Shown: positions 42,092-50,320 of the stretch, piece after piece
How the letters are laid out: every line of letters starts with the position of its first letter
Position numbering within the stretch: the first letter of the stretch is position 1
NCBI RefSeq assembly: GCF_049943955.1
Contig: NZ_JBNFTW010000002.1
Span: forward strand, 186,001-250,000
DNA from: Desulfosporosinus sp049943955
GTDB taxonomy: Bacteria; Bacillota; Desulfitobacteriia; Desulfitobacteriales; Desulfitobacteriaceae
DNA: 64,000 nt
Direction of reading: 5' to 3'
Notes under the pieces: model-generated
What the model was told of the DNA's origin: nothing
Seen by the model: the letters and a program-made list of their open reading frames with translations, nothing else
Databases searched by the model: none
Position numbers and translations under genes: made by a program

Positions 42092-42493
42092 ATGGTTAAT
42101 AAGTTGCTATCCATTATCCTAGGTGCGGTTTTATGGGGACTAGGTATTTACCTTAATATTGCAGTTGCCATTGGCAAGTACGGATTGCCGGCTTTTTTGG
42201 CAGGAGTACTTCTTGCTCTGGGGTTTTTAGTTACCAAAGCTTTGTCGGAAAAAAAGACAAGTATGGATTTATGGATTATTATTCTCAGAGGCTTAGCTGT
42301 CGAATCGCTTCTTTTTCCCTTGGCCAATTTGGCGATGGTTTATCTGGTAATGAAAGGTTTCCCCTTTGAGGAAACGAGAGCTGTGTTGATTGAAAGCGGC
42401 CTGATTGCTGTCATTTTAGCAGGGGTGTTTTTCTTTAATGCTCATTTATTGAACACGAAGATTCGCCGCTGGCGTATGGGGATAAAAAAGTAA
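42092..42493 (+). CDS. Small membrane protein (133 residues)
   Basis: Four hydrophobic segments, at about 5-22, 30-50, 66-86 and 97-118, with a short basic C-terminus. I do not recognise the family; it resembles ATP-synthase-I-type small membrane proteins in layout only. The ATG at 42092 has GGAGGCG upstream. An in-frame ATG at 42068 lies before this site. It precedes the lipid kinase by 37 bases and may be co-transcribed. Confidence 0.65.
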   Translation: MVNKLLSIILGAVLWGLGIYLNIAVAIGKYGLPAFLAGVLLALGFLVTKALSEKKTSMDLWIIILRGLAVESLLFPLANLAMVYLVMKGFPFEETRAVLIESGLIAVILAGVFFFNAHLLNTKIRRWRMGIKK

Positions 42494-42530
42494 GTGGTCT
42501 AACTATGGAAGAGGAGTCGGATTTATAAGA

Positions 42531-43412
42531 ATGTCGAATAAACGCTTACGTTTGATCTATAATCCTTATGCTGGACGGTGTAAGTTAACAGGTCAATTAG
42601 ATTCAGTGATACGAATTTTTCAGGAAAGCGGACATGAAGTTTGTATTCATCGAGCCTGTTCTCCTGAAGACATTGAAGAGACTGCTTCGCAAAGCAGTGA
42701 TGTTGATTGTCTGGTAATTGCCGGGGGAGACGGGAGCATTCACCAAGTAGTTAATGGTGTGGTGAAAATCCCGGCATCCCAACGTCCTGCCTTGGGAATT
42801 TTGCCTGTAGGTACAGCTAATGATTTGGCTTATGCTCTCCATTTGCCGAAAAGTGTTCCTGAAGCCTGTAAAGTAATCGGACGAGGAAATATTTACAATA
42901 TAGATACGGGTATGGTCAATAATCGCTATTTTGTGAATGTTGCTAGTGCAGGACTTTTAACAGATGTTTCACAAAAAGTGGATCTGAGAGTGAAAAACTC
43001 TTTGGGTCAGTTAGCCTATTTTCTGAAAGGGATTGAGACGCTTCCTTCATATCGGCCTTTTGGGGTAGAGTATGATCTTGACGGAAAACATTACACGGAA
43101 GAAGTTATACTTTTTCTGGCGGTTAATGGTCTTTCCGTTGGAGGAATCAGACAACTAATGCCCAGAGCGTCTTTGTCTGACGGAAAGTTGGATATTTTAA
43201 TGGTTCCACTCGTTGGTTGGCCGGAAACTCTTCGAATTCTCCTAAGAGTTTTACGCGGAGAACAAGTAAGCACCCCCAAAATGAAAGAATTTCAAATCTC
43301 AGAACTAACGGTTCATACTGATCGGCTCATAACCTCGGATCTTGACGGGGAGCACGGTCCGGAAAGCCCTTGGCATATTTGTATTGGCCCCAAAATTTCT
43401 GTGTTTTGTTAA
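42531..43412 (+). CDS. Diacylglycerol/lipid kinase (YegS/DgkB family)
   Basis: A 293-residue lipid kinase. The nucleotide-binding motifs NPYAGRC near residue 10 and GGDGSIHQV near 65 are intact, followed by GILPVGTANDLA. The C-terminal region, including SDGKLDILMVPLVGWPETLRI and SDLDGEHG, matches the family. In Gram-positives DgkB recycles diacylglycerol from lipoteichoic-acid synthesis into phosphatidic acid, so it would feed the same pool as the PlsC-like enzyme. No promoter was identified; it lies near the small membrane protein and the CCA enzyme. Confidence 0.88.
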   Translation: MSNKRLRLIYNPYAGRCKLTGQLDSVIRIFQESGHEVCIHRACSPEDIEETASQSSDVDCLVIAGGDGSIHQVVNGVVKIPASQRPALGILPVGTANDLAYALHLPKSVPEACKVIGRGNIYNIDTGMVNNRYFVNVASAGLLTDVSQKVDLRVKNSLGQLAYFLKGIETLPSYRPFGVEYDLDGKHYTEEVILFLAVNGLSVGGIRQLMPRASLSDGKLDILMVPLVGWPETLRILLRVLRGEQVSTPKMKEFQISELTVHTDRLITSDLDGEHGPESPWHICIGPKISVFC

Positions 43413-43464
43413 CTTGTCCTTGAAGCTTGTCAGTAATTCTAAGGGTTAATCGGGGGGAGACTTG

Positions 43465-44832
43465 ATGTTTGGCTCATCCTTTCAACAGGAAGTTTTAAAA
43501 CGTCTAAGCTTAATCTGTCCTGTTTATTGTGTTGGCGGTGCAGTGCGGGATGCAGAATTGGGGATACCCAACACAGATGTGGATGCTGTCGTTGCCCTAT
43601 CGTCTGAAGAAATCTTTAATTTTTTAAGCCGTTGGGGCTATACACCTCATTTGTTAGGCACAAAATTACAAACGGTAAGTCTGTTTCAGGAAGCGGATCG
43701 CTTAGACTTAGTTTCCTTTCCCGGTGAGCTAGAAAGAGATGCTTTGCGGCGTGATTTTACAATAAACGCCATCTATCAAGATGTTAAAACAGGGAAAATA
43801 GAGGATCCTTTTCTGGGCCTGAGAGATTTAAGAAATCGGTATTTAAGATCTTGCGGCAATCCTTCCGATCGATTTAAGGAAGATCCCTTAAGGGTTTTGC
43901 GAATGATTCGATTCGCAGTTAAATACTACTTAAGCATAGAACCTGAGACCTGGCAGTCGGCAGTCATCTTTGTCCCTCAACTTTTAGAGGTTTCCAAAGA
44001 ACGAGTGACTGAAGAATTGGGAAAAATCCTGGTGTTGGAGAATGTTGCTCGGAGCCTTTCATTACTAGATCAGATTGGATTTTTTCAACTATATATTCCC
44101 GAACTATCCAGGCTTAAGGGATTGACTCAAGGTCGCTTTTATACCAAAGATATATGGGAGCATACCTTGAATGTGGTTAAGTATAGCCCAGATCAGATAA
44201 CTTTGCGTTTAGCAGCTTTATTTCATGATCTGGGAAAATGGCAAATTGTCGGCAGAGAGAAAGGACATTATTTTCTCCACGAAAAAGAAAGCGCCCGGCT
44301 TTCGCGGGAAATTCTTACCCGCTTTCGTTGGAGTATGGTTCTTCCTGGGGGAACTCATGGGGAACAAGAGGTTGAATATCTTGTAAGGCATCACAGTCTG
44401 GGTTATCGTATCTTTAGAAAGGAATTGAGGGGAGAAGCTGATTGGCAGAAGGTATCCTTTAAAGCGCGCTGTTTTGCTTGGAGAATCGGATGGAACGGTC
44501 AGGTTTATGATCCGCTTCCGGTCGAAAATTTACTGAGGCTGTGGCAGGCGGATTTTCAAGGCGGAAGGCAAGTGCACAGGGATGATTTCGAACGTTATGC
44601 AAAAATTCAAAGTGAGGTAAGAGCTGCTTCGTTATGGATAACTGAGCGCATAAAAACTCTGGATTGGAAGGTATTAACTCAATTTGCTCAGAAAAAGGAC
44701 TTGAGAGGCAAGAACTATGGACGATTTAAAGAACAGGTGAGCAGAGCCCTGATACGATGCCCAGAGTATTGTTTGAATGACACCATCTTTCTGGAAGCAG
44801 AATACCGAACTTTTTTACTGAGAGATGCTTAG
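43465..44832 (+). CDS. cca: CCA-adding tRNA nucleotidyltransferase with HD domain
   Basis: A 455-residue enzyme that adds or repairs the CCA end of tRNA. The class II nucleotidyltransferase core shows VGGAVRD and the acidic DVDAVVAL pair, then RRDFTINAI and FKEDPLRVLRMIRFAVKY. An HD domain follows with HDLGKW and HHSLGYR, which may repair cyclic phosphate ends. I chose the ATG at 43465 after GGGGGAGA, not the TTG three bases earlier. The neighbour upstream is the lipid kinase. Poly(A) polymerase is the alternative, but the length and HD domain favour CCA. Confidence 0.9.
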   Translation: MFGSSFQQEVLKRLSLICPVYCVGGAVRDAELGIPNTDVDAVVALSSEEIFNFLSRWGYTPHLLGTKLQTVSLFQEADRLDLVSFPGELERDALRRDFTINAIYQDVKTGKIEDPFLGLRDLRNRYLRSCGNPSDRFKEDPLRVLRMIRFAVKYYLSIEPETWQSAVIFVPQLLEVSKERVTEELGKILVLENVARSLSLLDQIGFFQLYIPELSRLKGLTQGRFYTKDIWEHTLNVVKYSPDQITLRLAALFHDLGKWQIVGREKGHYFLHEKESARLSREILTRFRWSMVLPGGTHGEQEVEYLVRHHSLGYRIFRKELRGEADWQKVSFKARCFAWRIGWNGQVYDPLPVENLLRLWQADFQGGRQVHRDDFERYAKIQSEVRAASLWITERIKTLDWKVLTQFAQKKDLRGKNYGRFKEQVSRALIRCPEYCLNDTIFLEAEYRTFLLRDA

Positions 44833-44925
44833 GGTTTGGGGCGTTCCTTAGGTGTTATTTTAGCAATTGCAATTGAATATCTTATTTGAATAGAGCGAAG
44901 ATTGAGCTTAAAGGAAAAATATGTC

Positions 44926-44962
44926 TTGACTGGTACAAATGATAAGTTTATAATTATTACTA
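44926..44962 (+). promoter_or_regulatory. Promoter with a PerR-like box
   Basis: TTGACT (44926-44931), 17 bases and TATAAT (44949-44954) form the promoter. TTATAATTATTACTA (44948-44962) matches 12 of 14 fixed positions of the PerR box TTATAAT-N-ATTATAA and covers the -10 element, so peroxide-responsive repression is likely. Confidence 0.65.
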
Positions 44963-44978
44963 AAAAAGAGGTGCTATT

Positions 44979-45626
44979 ATGGAGAAGCGTTGGCGATGCA
45001 ACGTATGTGGTTATATACATACCGGCGATAATCCGCCTGAAGTTTGTCCTATTTGTAGTGTTGATGCTAGTAATTTTGAGCTGGTAACGGGGGATCCTGG
45101 ACTGAACGCAACATCAAATGTAAAACCGGCAGCGAAGATTGAAACGACTCAATCAGACGGTCCTCAGGTCATTCGCCATGCACTTTATAAGGTTTCTTAT
45201 GGCCTGTATATTATTACGGCTGAAGCTGATGGAAGAGATAATGGACAATGTGCTAATACATGTTTTCAAGTGACGTCAGACCCGGCGAGATTGGCTATTG
45301 GCATAAATAAGTCGAATTTTACTCATGAACTAATCCAAAAAGGGGGAAGATTTGGAGTATCAGTTTTAAGCCAGACAGGTCAGGACTATGCTCGGAAGTT
45401 TGGATATCGATCAGGGCGTGATGCGGATAAGTTTGAAGGAGTAGCGGTTCATCGTGGAGAATCGGGTGTTTTGCTGCTCGATGATGTACTTGCTACAATG
45501 GAAGCGAAAGTGGTAGGCCAACTCGATGCGGGAACTCATACCCTCTTTTTGGCGGATGTTGTTGCGGCTGAGATCCTTCAAGAGGGGGAACCGATGACCT
45601 ATGCCTTTTTCAGAGCCAGTAAATAG
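44979..45626 (+). CDS. Rubredoxin-flavin reductase fusion (Hrb-like)
   Basis: A 215-residue fusion. Residues 1-35 form a short rubredoxin-like domain (Cys7, Cys10, Cys23, Cys26), then a linker rich in Ala/Thr/Lys, and residues about 60-215 form an FMN-binding flavin reductase domain (ALYKVSYGLYIITAEADGRDNGQ, TCFQVTSDPARLAIGINKSNFTHELI). Such high-molecular-weight rubredoxins pass electrons to flavodiiron proteins that reduce O2 or NO. In the Moorella type the domains are in the opposite order. Its promoter carries a PerR-like box, and a terminator follows at 45654. Confidence 0.85.
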   Translation: MEKRWRCNVCGYIHTGDNPPEVCPICSVDASNFELVTGDPGLNATSNVKPAAKIETTQSDGPQVIRHALYKVSYGLYIITAEADGRDNGQCANTCFQVTSDPARLAIGINKSNFTHELIQKGGRFGVSVLSQTGQDYARKFGYRSGRDADKFEGVAVHRGESGVLLLDDVLATMEAKVVGQLDAGTHTLFLADVVAAEILQEGEPMTYAFFRASK

Positions 45627-45653
45627 AGGCTTCAGGAATGTATAGAAAAAAGC

Positions 45654-45696
45654 AATCAGGCTAATTCGTGTAAAACAGAATTAGCCTGATTCTTTG
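45654..45696 (+). terminator. Perfect terminator hairpin
   Basis: AATCAGGCTAATTC (45654-45667) pairs with GAATTAGCCTGATT (45678-45691), then CTTTGC. It separates the rubredoxin-flavin reductase gene from the molybdopterin oxidoreductase. Confidence 0.88.
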
Positions 45697-45761
45697 CACA
45701 AATCCATGAAGGTTTTGTTAGCGGATCAGCGAGTGAATAATTTGGTGTTAGGAGGATCATT

Positions 45762-47765
45762 ATGCATTCAGAGGTTAAGAGATCAGTTTGTCCTTATGAT
45801 TGTCCCGACACTTGTGGGCTTAGGGTCGAACTGATAGCTGATAAGGCAGTAAGAGTAAGCGGTGATCCCGAGCATCCTTTTACAAGGGGTACCTTGTGCC
45901 CTAAAATGGCTCATTATGAAAGAACTGTTTATTCTCCGCAGCGATTGACTCAGCCACTTCTTCGTTCCGGAGAAAAGGGTTCTGGACAATTTCGAGCCGT
46001 CACTTGGGATGAGGCTATTGCCCGGATTTCTAACCGCTGGAAAGAATTAATTGATCATTTTGGCGCAGAAACAATTTTGCCTTACTCCTACGCTGGAACC
46101 ATGGGAATAGTGCAGCGCAATTGCGGAGAAAGCTTTTTCAATCGTTTGGGGGCATCGAGATTAGCGCGGACAATATGCTCTGCAGCGAAAGGTTATGGCT
46201 GGGCCTCAGTAATGGGAGAGACTTTAGCTCCTCATCCCGATGAAGTTAAGAGAAGTGATTTAATTATTCTTTGGGGGACAAATGCCCTGGCGACAAACAT
46301 TCATTTTGTCCGCAACGTACGGGAAGCCAAGAAACATGGAGCTGTTGTATGGCTTGTGGACACCTATGAGACACCCACGGCTAAACTAGCTGATAAAGTC
46401 CTGTGTGTCAGACCGGGCAGTGATGGTGCTCTGGCTCTCGGGTTGATGCACATCTTAGTTCGGGAAGGACTTCAGGATCAGAAGTTCCTCGATGACTATG
46501 TACAGGGCTTCCAGGCCTTTCGTAAGGAATGTATCAATGATTTTTCTCCTCAAAAAGTCAGTCAAATCACGGGCATTGAAATCAGTCAACTGGAAGAATT
46601 AGCTCTTCAATATGCTCGAGCACGCGCTCCTTTCATCTCCTTGGGTTCAGGGCTTTCGCGTTATGGAAATGGAGCAATGACCGTTAGAATTATCACTTGT
46701 CTGCCTGCATTGGTTGGGGCTTGGAGCAAGCCGGGGGGCGGGCTGTTGACAAGTATTTCTTCTAAGGTTATTTCATCAGCGTCTGTCGTCCGGGAAGATT
46801 TCTTGCAATCTCCGACGAGAGTTGTCAACATGAACCAACTTGGTTTTGCCTTGACTGAATTAACGAATCCGCCGATTAAAAGTTTATATGTCTACCATTC
46901 TAATCCTGCAGTTGTTGCTCCGGACCAGAATCAAATACTTAAGGGACTTCGGCGCGAAGATCTTTTTACAGTTGTCCATGAACGGTTCATGACGGACACC
47001 GCCCGCTATGCCGATATTATTTTACCGGCCACGAGTTCCTTAGAACATGCGGATCTTTATCGTTCCTACGGTTCTTATGTTATTCAGAAGGCAGCCGCAG
47101 TTATCCCACCCCTTGGGGCAGCCAAGTCAAATTGGGATGTCTTTAAATTGCTTGCTCAAAGTATGGATTTTCAGGAGCCCTATTTTAAGCAATCTACGGA
47201 AGATCTTATTGACCAGCTGATTGAATCTTCGTCATCTTGGCTTTCGCAAGAGGAGCGGGAGAAACTTTCAGAAGGGCATCCCGTTGAACTTAAGCTGCCT
47301 GCCGATTATAAAATGACATTTCGGACTCTTTCGGGAAAAATCGAACTTTATAATCCCCAGGAACCAGACCCCCTGCCTCGCTATATCGAACCTCATGGAG
47401 ATAAAGCTCCATTTTTCCTGATGAGTAGTCCTAATTTGTATTCTTTAAATTCATCGTTTAATGAGCGAGAAGATTTATTAAAGAAGAAGAAAACTGCCTA
47501 TCTTTTAATGAATGTAGAGGATGCTCTGGTCAAGAATTTGAATGATCTTCAGCAGGTGCTTGCCTTTAATGAACGTGGTGAAGTTAAATTCATCCTTAAG
47601 ACAACGACTAAGGTTCCTCGCGGAGTTGTTGTTACCGAAGGGCTGTTTTGGAATGAGAATTCTAAAACATCATCGGTTAACGCTCTTACTTCTCAACGTT
47701 TGACTGATCGAGCTTCGGCAAGCACACTTTATGATGTTAAAGTGGATGTGCGAGGGGGCGAGTGA
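45762..47765 (+). CDS. Molybdopterin oxidoreductase with 4Fe-4S cluster
   Basis: A 667-residue enzyme of the DMSO-reductase superfamily. The N-terminal cluster ligands are Cys10, Cys14 and Cys18 in CPYDCPDTCGL, and Cys46 in RGTLCPK. Bis-molybdopterin cofactor regions follow, including the stretch TICSAAKGYGWASVMG, where the Cys may coordinate Mo or W, and the GTNALATN and AGNxx-like segments. There is no signal peptide, so it is cytoplasmic. It resembles the YoaE-type family of unknown substrate and is monocistronic, lacking Fe-S or membrane subunits nearby. TAGGAGG precedes the ATG. Confidence 0.85.
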   Translation: MHSEVKRSVCPYDCPDTCGLRVELIADKAVRVSGDPEHPFTRGTLCPKMAHYERTVYSPQRLTQPLLRSGEKGSGQFRAVTWDEAIARISNRWKELIDHFGAETILPYSYAGTMGIVQRNCGESFFNRLGASRLARTICSAAKGYGWASVMGETLAPHPDEVKRSDLIILWGTNALATNIHFVRNVREAKKHGAVVWLVDTYETPTAKLADKVLCVRPGSDGALALGLMHILVREGLQDQKFLDDYVQGFQAFRKECINDFSPQKVSQITGIEISQLEELALQYARARAPFISLGSGLSRYGNGAMTVRIITCLPALVGAWSKPGGGLLTSISSKVISSASVVREDFLQSPTRVVNMNQLGFALTELTNPPIKSLYVYHSNPAVVAPDQNQILKGLRREDLFTVVHERFMTDTARYADIILPATSSLEHADLYRSYGSYVIQKAAAVIPPLGAAKSNWDVFKLLAQSMDFQEPYFKQSTEDLIDQLIESSSSWLSQEEREKLSEGHPVELKLPADYKMTFRTLSGKIELYNPQEPDPLPRYIEPHGDKAPFFLMSSPNLYSLNSSFNEREDLLKKKKTAYLLMNVEDALVKNLNDLQQVLAFNERGEVKFILKTTTKVPRGVVVTEGLFWNENSKTSSVNALTSQRLTDRASASTLYDVKVDVRGGE

Positions 47766-47847
47766 ACTCGGTAGGGGACCCGCTCCTATTTGAAGAAGTA
47801 AAAGTCTGTCTTAGAGGTTAAAAAGTAAAAAAATTTTTCAAAACCCC

Positions 47848-47876
47848 TTGATTTTTATTTAAAGTAATTGTAAAAT
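47848..47876 (+). promoter_or_regulatory. Promoter of reverse rubrerythrin
   Basis: TTGATT (47848-47853), a 17-base spacer and TAAAAT (47871-47876) make a sigma-A promoter about 45 bases before the start codon. A good PerR box was not seen here. Confidence 0.65.
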
Positions 47877-47921
47877 AAGAACATAAATTAATTGATAATA
47901 ACTTTGAGGAGGTTAACTTAA

Positions 47922-48470
47922 ATGATTAAGAAATTTGTATGTTCAGTATGTGGTTATGTTTTTGAAGGAAATGAGGCTCCGGAAAAATGCCCGCAATGTG
48001 GAGCTTCTAAAGACAAATTCTCCGAGAAAAAAGACGGCCCTCTGCAATGGGCTGATGAGCATAAAATTGGAGTTGCCCAGGGCGTTGATCCAGAAATTCT
48101 TGAAGGTTTAAGAGCTAATTTTACCGGAGAATGTACAGAAGTTGGTATGTACCTAGCTATGAGCCGTCAAGCAGACCGAGAAGGCTATCCTGAAGTTGCT
48201 GAAGCTTATAAGAGAATTGCCTTTGAAGAAGCAGAACATGCTGCAAAATTTGCAGAGCTGCTTGGCGAAGTGGTGTTTGCCGACACTAAAAAGAATTTAG
48301 AAGCTAGAGTGGAAGCCGAATATGGAGCTTGCCAAGGCAAAAAGGATATCGCCACTAAAGCAAAACAACTGAACTACGACGCTATTCATGATACGGTTCA
48401 TGAAATGTGCAAGGATGAAGCAAGACATGGTTCCGCTTTCAAAGGTTTATTAGACCGCTATTTTAAATAA
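47922..48470 (+). CDS. Reverse rubrerythrin
   Basis: A 182-residue peroxide-detoxifying protein. The rubredoxin-like domain is at the N-terminus (Cys7, Cys10, Cys23, Cys26), and the ferritin-like di-iron domain follows (residues about 45-180), with EEAEHA and DEARHG supplying ligands. This domain order is that of the clostridial reverse rubrerythrins, NADH-linked peroxide and O2 reductases. AGGAGG lies upstream of the ATG, and it has its own promoter and terminator. It likely cooperates with the rubredoxin-flavin reductase 2.3 kb upstream. Confidence 0.93.
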   Translation: MIKKFVCSVCGYVFEGNEAPEKCPQCGASKDKFSEKKDGPLQWADEHKIGVAQGVDPEILEGLRANFTGECTEVGMYLAMSRQADREGYPEVAEAYKRIAFEEAEHAAKFAELLGEVVFADTKKNLEARVEAEYGACQGKKDIATKAKQLNYDAIHDTVHEMCKDEARHGSAFKGLLDRYFK

Positions 48471-48487
48471 ACCCAAATCCTTGTAAG

Positions 48488-48538
48488 AAAAGGCGTAGTT
48501 TTGCGAACTTATTAGTTCACAAAGCTGCGCCTTTTTTT
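48488..48538 (+). terminator. Terminator after reverse rubrerythrin
   Basis: AAAGGCG...AG pairs with CTGCGCCTTT, with inner GAAC/GTTC pairs, followed by seven T. Confidence 0.85.
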
Positions 48539-48680
48539 ATGCTATCAGAAAGTATAACTTTCGATTGTATACTGCAAGAAGTGTTAATACGTGCGAAGAC
48601 AGTGTCTTCGAGCGCCAGCTAAGTTTTCTCTATCATAATTAAGTGCAGGAGTTTATCCAAGCAGACCAGTCATTCTTTGA

Positions 48681-48713
48681 TTGGATAATCAATACTATGC
48701 GATAATATTGATT
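48681..48713 (+). promoter_or_regulatory. Promoter with dyad before the broken small gene
   Basis: TTGGAT (48681-48686), 16 bases and TAATAT (48703-48708). The dyad AATCAATACTAT / ATAATATTGATT (48687-48713, one mismatch) covers the spacer and -10 box, suggesting regulation of the following interrupted gene. Confidence 0.5.
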
Positions 48714-48741
48714 AAATGGAATGGGTGGGAAGGAGAATAGG

Positions 48742-49026
48742 ATGAGTAATGATCAAGTACAGAGTGCTTTTAGGCATAAAGTAAAACAAGTTAAATATGC
48801 CCGCTTTATTAGCATAATTGGAATTGTATTAATTATGTTTGGCACGGTTCATGCGTTTATTTCGGGAAATATAATGATCTAATTAATGGGAATTGCGCTT
48901 TTCATCGTTGGAATAGTAGTTAACATTATTGCTTGGAGATGTCCAGTTTGTAACAAGCCCTTACCAATTCGGCAATCAGTAAAGAATATCAATTATTGTA
49001 CGAATTGTAATGCAAAGTTAAAGTGA
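48742..49026 (+). pseudogene. Small membrane zinc-ribbon gene with in-frame stop
   Basis: From the ATG at 48742, after GAAGGAGAATAG, 46 codons run to a TAA at 48880-48882. The same frame then continues without another stop to a TGA at 49024-49026. The joined product would have two membrane segments and a C4 zinc ribbon (CPVC and CTNC) at the C-terminus. The downstream part alone has an ATG at 48886 without a ribosome site. The simplest reading is a nonsense mutation, for example a TTA or TTG leucine codon changed to TAA. A sequencing error or a real two-piece arrangement remains possible. Confidence 0.7.
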
Positions 49027-49138
49027 CATATTTATAGTTCGTATTTCCTCATATTGCGAAATTCAGAAAAAAACTAAACGAGAACATTTTATATGCTCAG
49101 CCAAAAATCTTTTAAAGCTCAACAATTTGTTGTGACAG

Positions 49139-49162
49139 AACTACTTTTAAGTAGTTATTTTG
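49139..49162 (+). terminator. Terminator-like hairpin before queG
   Basis: AACTACTT (49139-49146) pairs with AAGTAGTT (49149-49156), then ATTTTGC. Short but perfect. It may end the transcript of the broken small gene. Confidence 0.55.
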
Positions 49163-49299
49163 CATTAGAAATGTCAAGGATGTTTAGTTTGAGAAAAGTG
49201 AGTTAAGATGTAAATTAGAAGAGACTCATTACATAAGTATTGATTATTTATTTACTTATCTAAGATGAGATTTAGCCTTTGTTTAAGGAGGATTGTTCG

Positions 49300-50316
49300 T
49301 TGAGCTTGGAGGAATGGCAAGATTGGAAAAAAAAGCTTAGGAAATGGGCTTTAGATTTAGGGTTTATAGCAGTTGGATTTACCACTGCCCAACCGATTAA
49401 GGGACTTAATGTTTTATTGCAGGCTCGCCTTGATCAAGGTGTGTCTACTCCTTTTGAGAGTCAAATAATTCAGCAGAGGCTTGATCCAAAGGCTGTATGG
49501 CAGGATTGTCAGGGCGTTGTTGCCTTAGCCTATGAACTTCCTCTCGCTATGGCTCCCGAGAAGGGAGAGGGTATTTTGGCCCGCTCGGCCATCGGTGAAG
49601 ACTATCACCGGGTAATCAATCAGAAATTAAAAGAGCTCACTGAGATAATGGCAGAAAACCATTGGCCCGGAGCTATTCGCTGGCAGGTCGACACGGGACC
49701 TTTAGTTGAAAGAGCCTTTGCAGTTCGGGCAGGGCTCGGTTGGATCGGCCGAAATCAGCAACTGATTATACCCGGCTACGGTTCCTTTGTGGGGTTAGCG
49801 TTGTTGTTGCTGAATCATGAACTTCCCAGCGATGAAATGATTTTGAACAAGTGCGGTTCTTGTCGGAAATGTATTCAAGCTTGCCCTGCCCAAATTCTTG
49901 GCAAGGAGATCTTTGCAGCTAAACATTGCTATTCTTATCTCACTCAGAGCAAAGAAGTGCTTACGCCAGAAGAGAGAATAGGTTTAGGAAATCGAATTTT
50001 TGGCTGCGACACTTGTCAGGAAGCTTGCCCTCATAATCAACAACGGCTTCAGGAAGAGATGCAGATGGTATCGGCAGCAGGGAAAAAGCGCGGTGTCGAT
50101 TTATTGGATACATTGAATTTAACCAAAGGGGAGTTTCGAGAGCGTTTTCTTCATACGGCAGCTGGATGGCGTGGTAAAGGCATCCTGCAGCGAAATGCCT
50201 TTCTCGCTTTGTGCAGCATGCAGGACCCCAGACTTAAATCCTGGCTGACCAATAAAGAAAAAGCCCTTCCACCAATATTGACGCCATATCTAGAAGAAGT
50301 AATAGGAAATCTTTGA
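49300..50316 (+). CDS. queG: Epoxyqueuosine reductase QueG
   Basis: A 338-residue cobalamin- and Fe-S-dependent enzyme for the last step of queuosine tRNA modification. The QueG features are AVRAGLGWIGRNQ, then the two [4Fe-4S] binding sites CGSCRKCIQACP and CDTCQEACPHN. The family has an N-terminal cobalamin-binding region. I place the start at the TTG at 49300, 8 bases after AAGGAGG; the frame beginning earlier overlaps that site. It converges with the aminotransferase gene, separated by only four bases. Confidence 0.92.
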   Translation: MSLEEWQDWKKKLRKWALDLGFIAVGFTTAQPIKGLNVLLQARLDQGVSTPFESQIIQQRLDPKAVWQDCQGVVALAYELPLAMAPEKGEGILARSAIGEDYHRVINQKLKELTEIMAENHWPGAIRWQVDTGPLVERAFAVRAGLGWIGRNQQLIIPGYGSFVGLALLLLNHELPSDEMILNKCGSCRKCIQACPAQILGKEIFAAKHCYSYLTQSKEVLTPEERIGLGNRIFGCDTCQEACPHNQQRLQEEMQMVSAAGKKRGVDLLDTLNLTKGEFRERFLHTAAGWRGKGILQRNAFLALCSMQDPRLKSWLTNKEKALPPILTPYLEEVIGNL

Positions 50317-50320
50317 CCCT

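Noticed and set aside
47871..47915. PerR or Fur box before reverse rubrerythrin
   Set aside because: The best alignment to the PerR site matches only about 9 of 14 positions, no better than expected for AT-rich sequence.
48652..48663. A third copy of the 58-bp repeat
   Set aside because: Only the first 10-12 bases (gtttatccaa) match; the hairpin part is absent.
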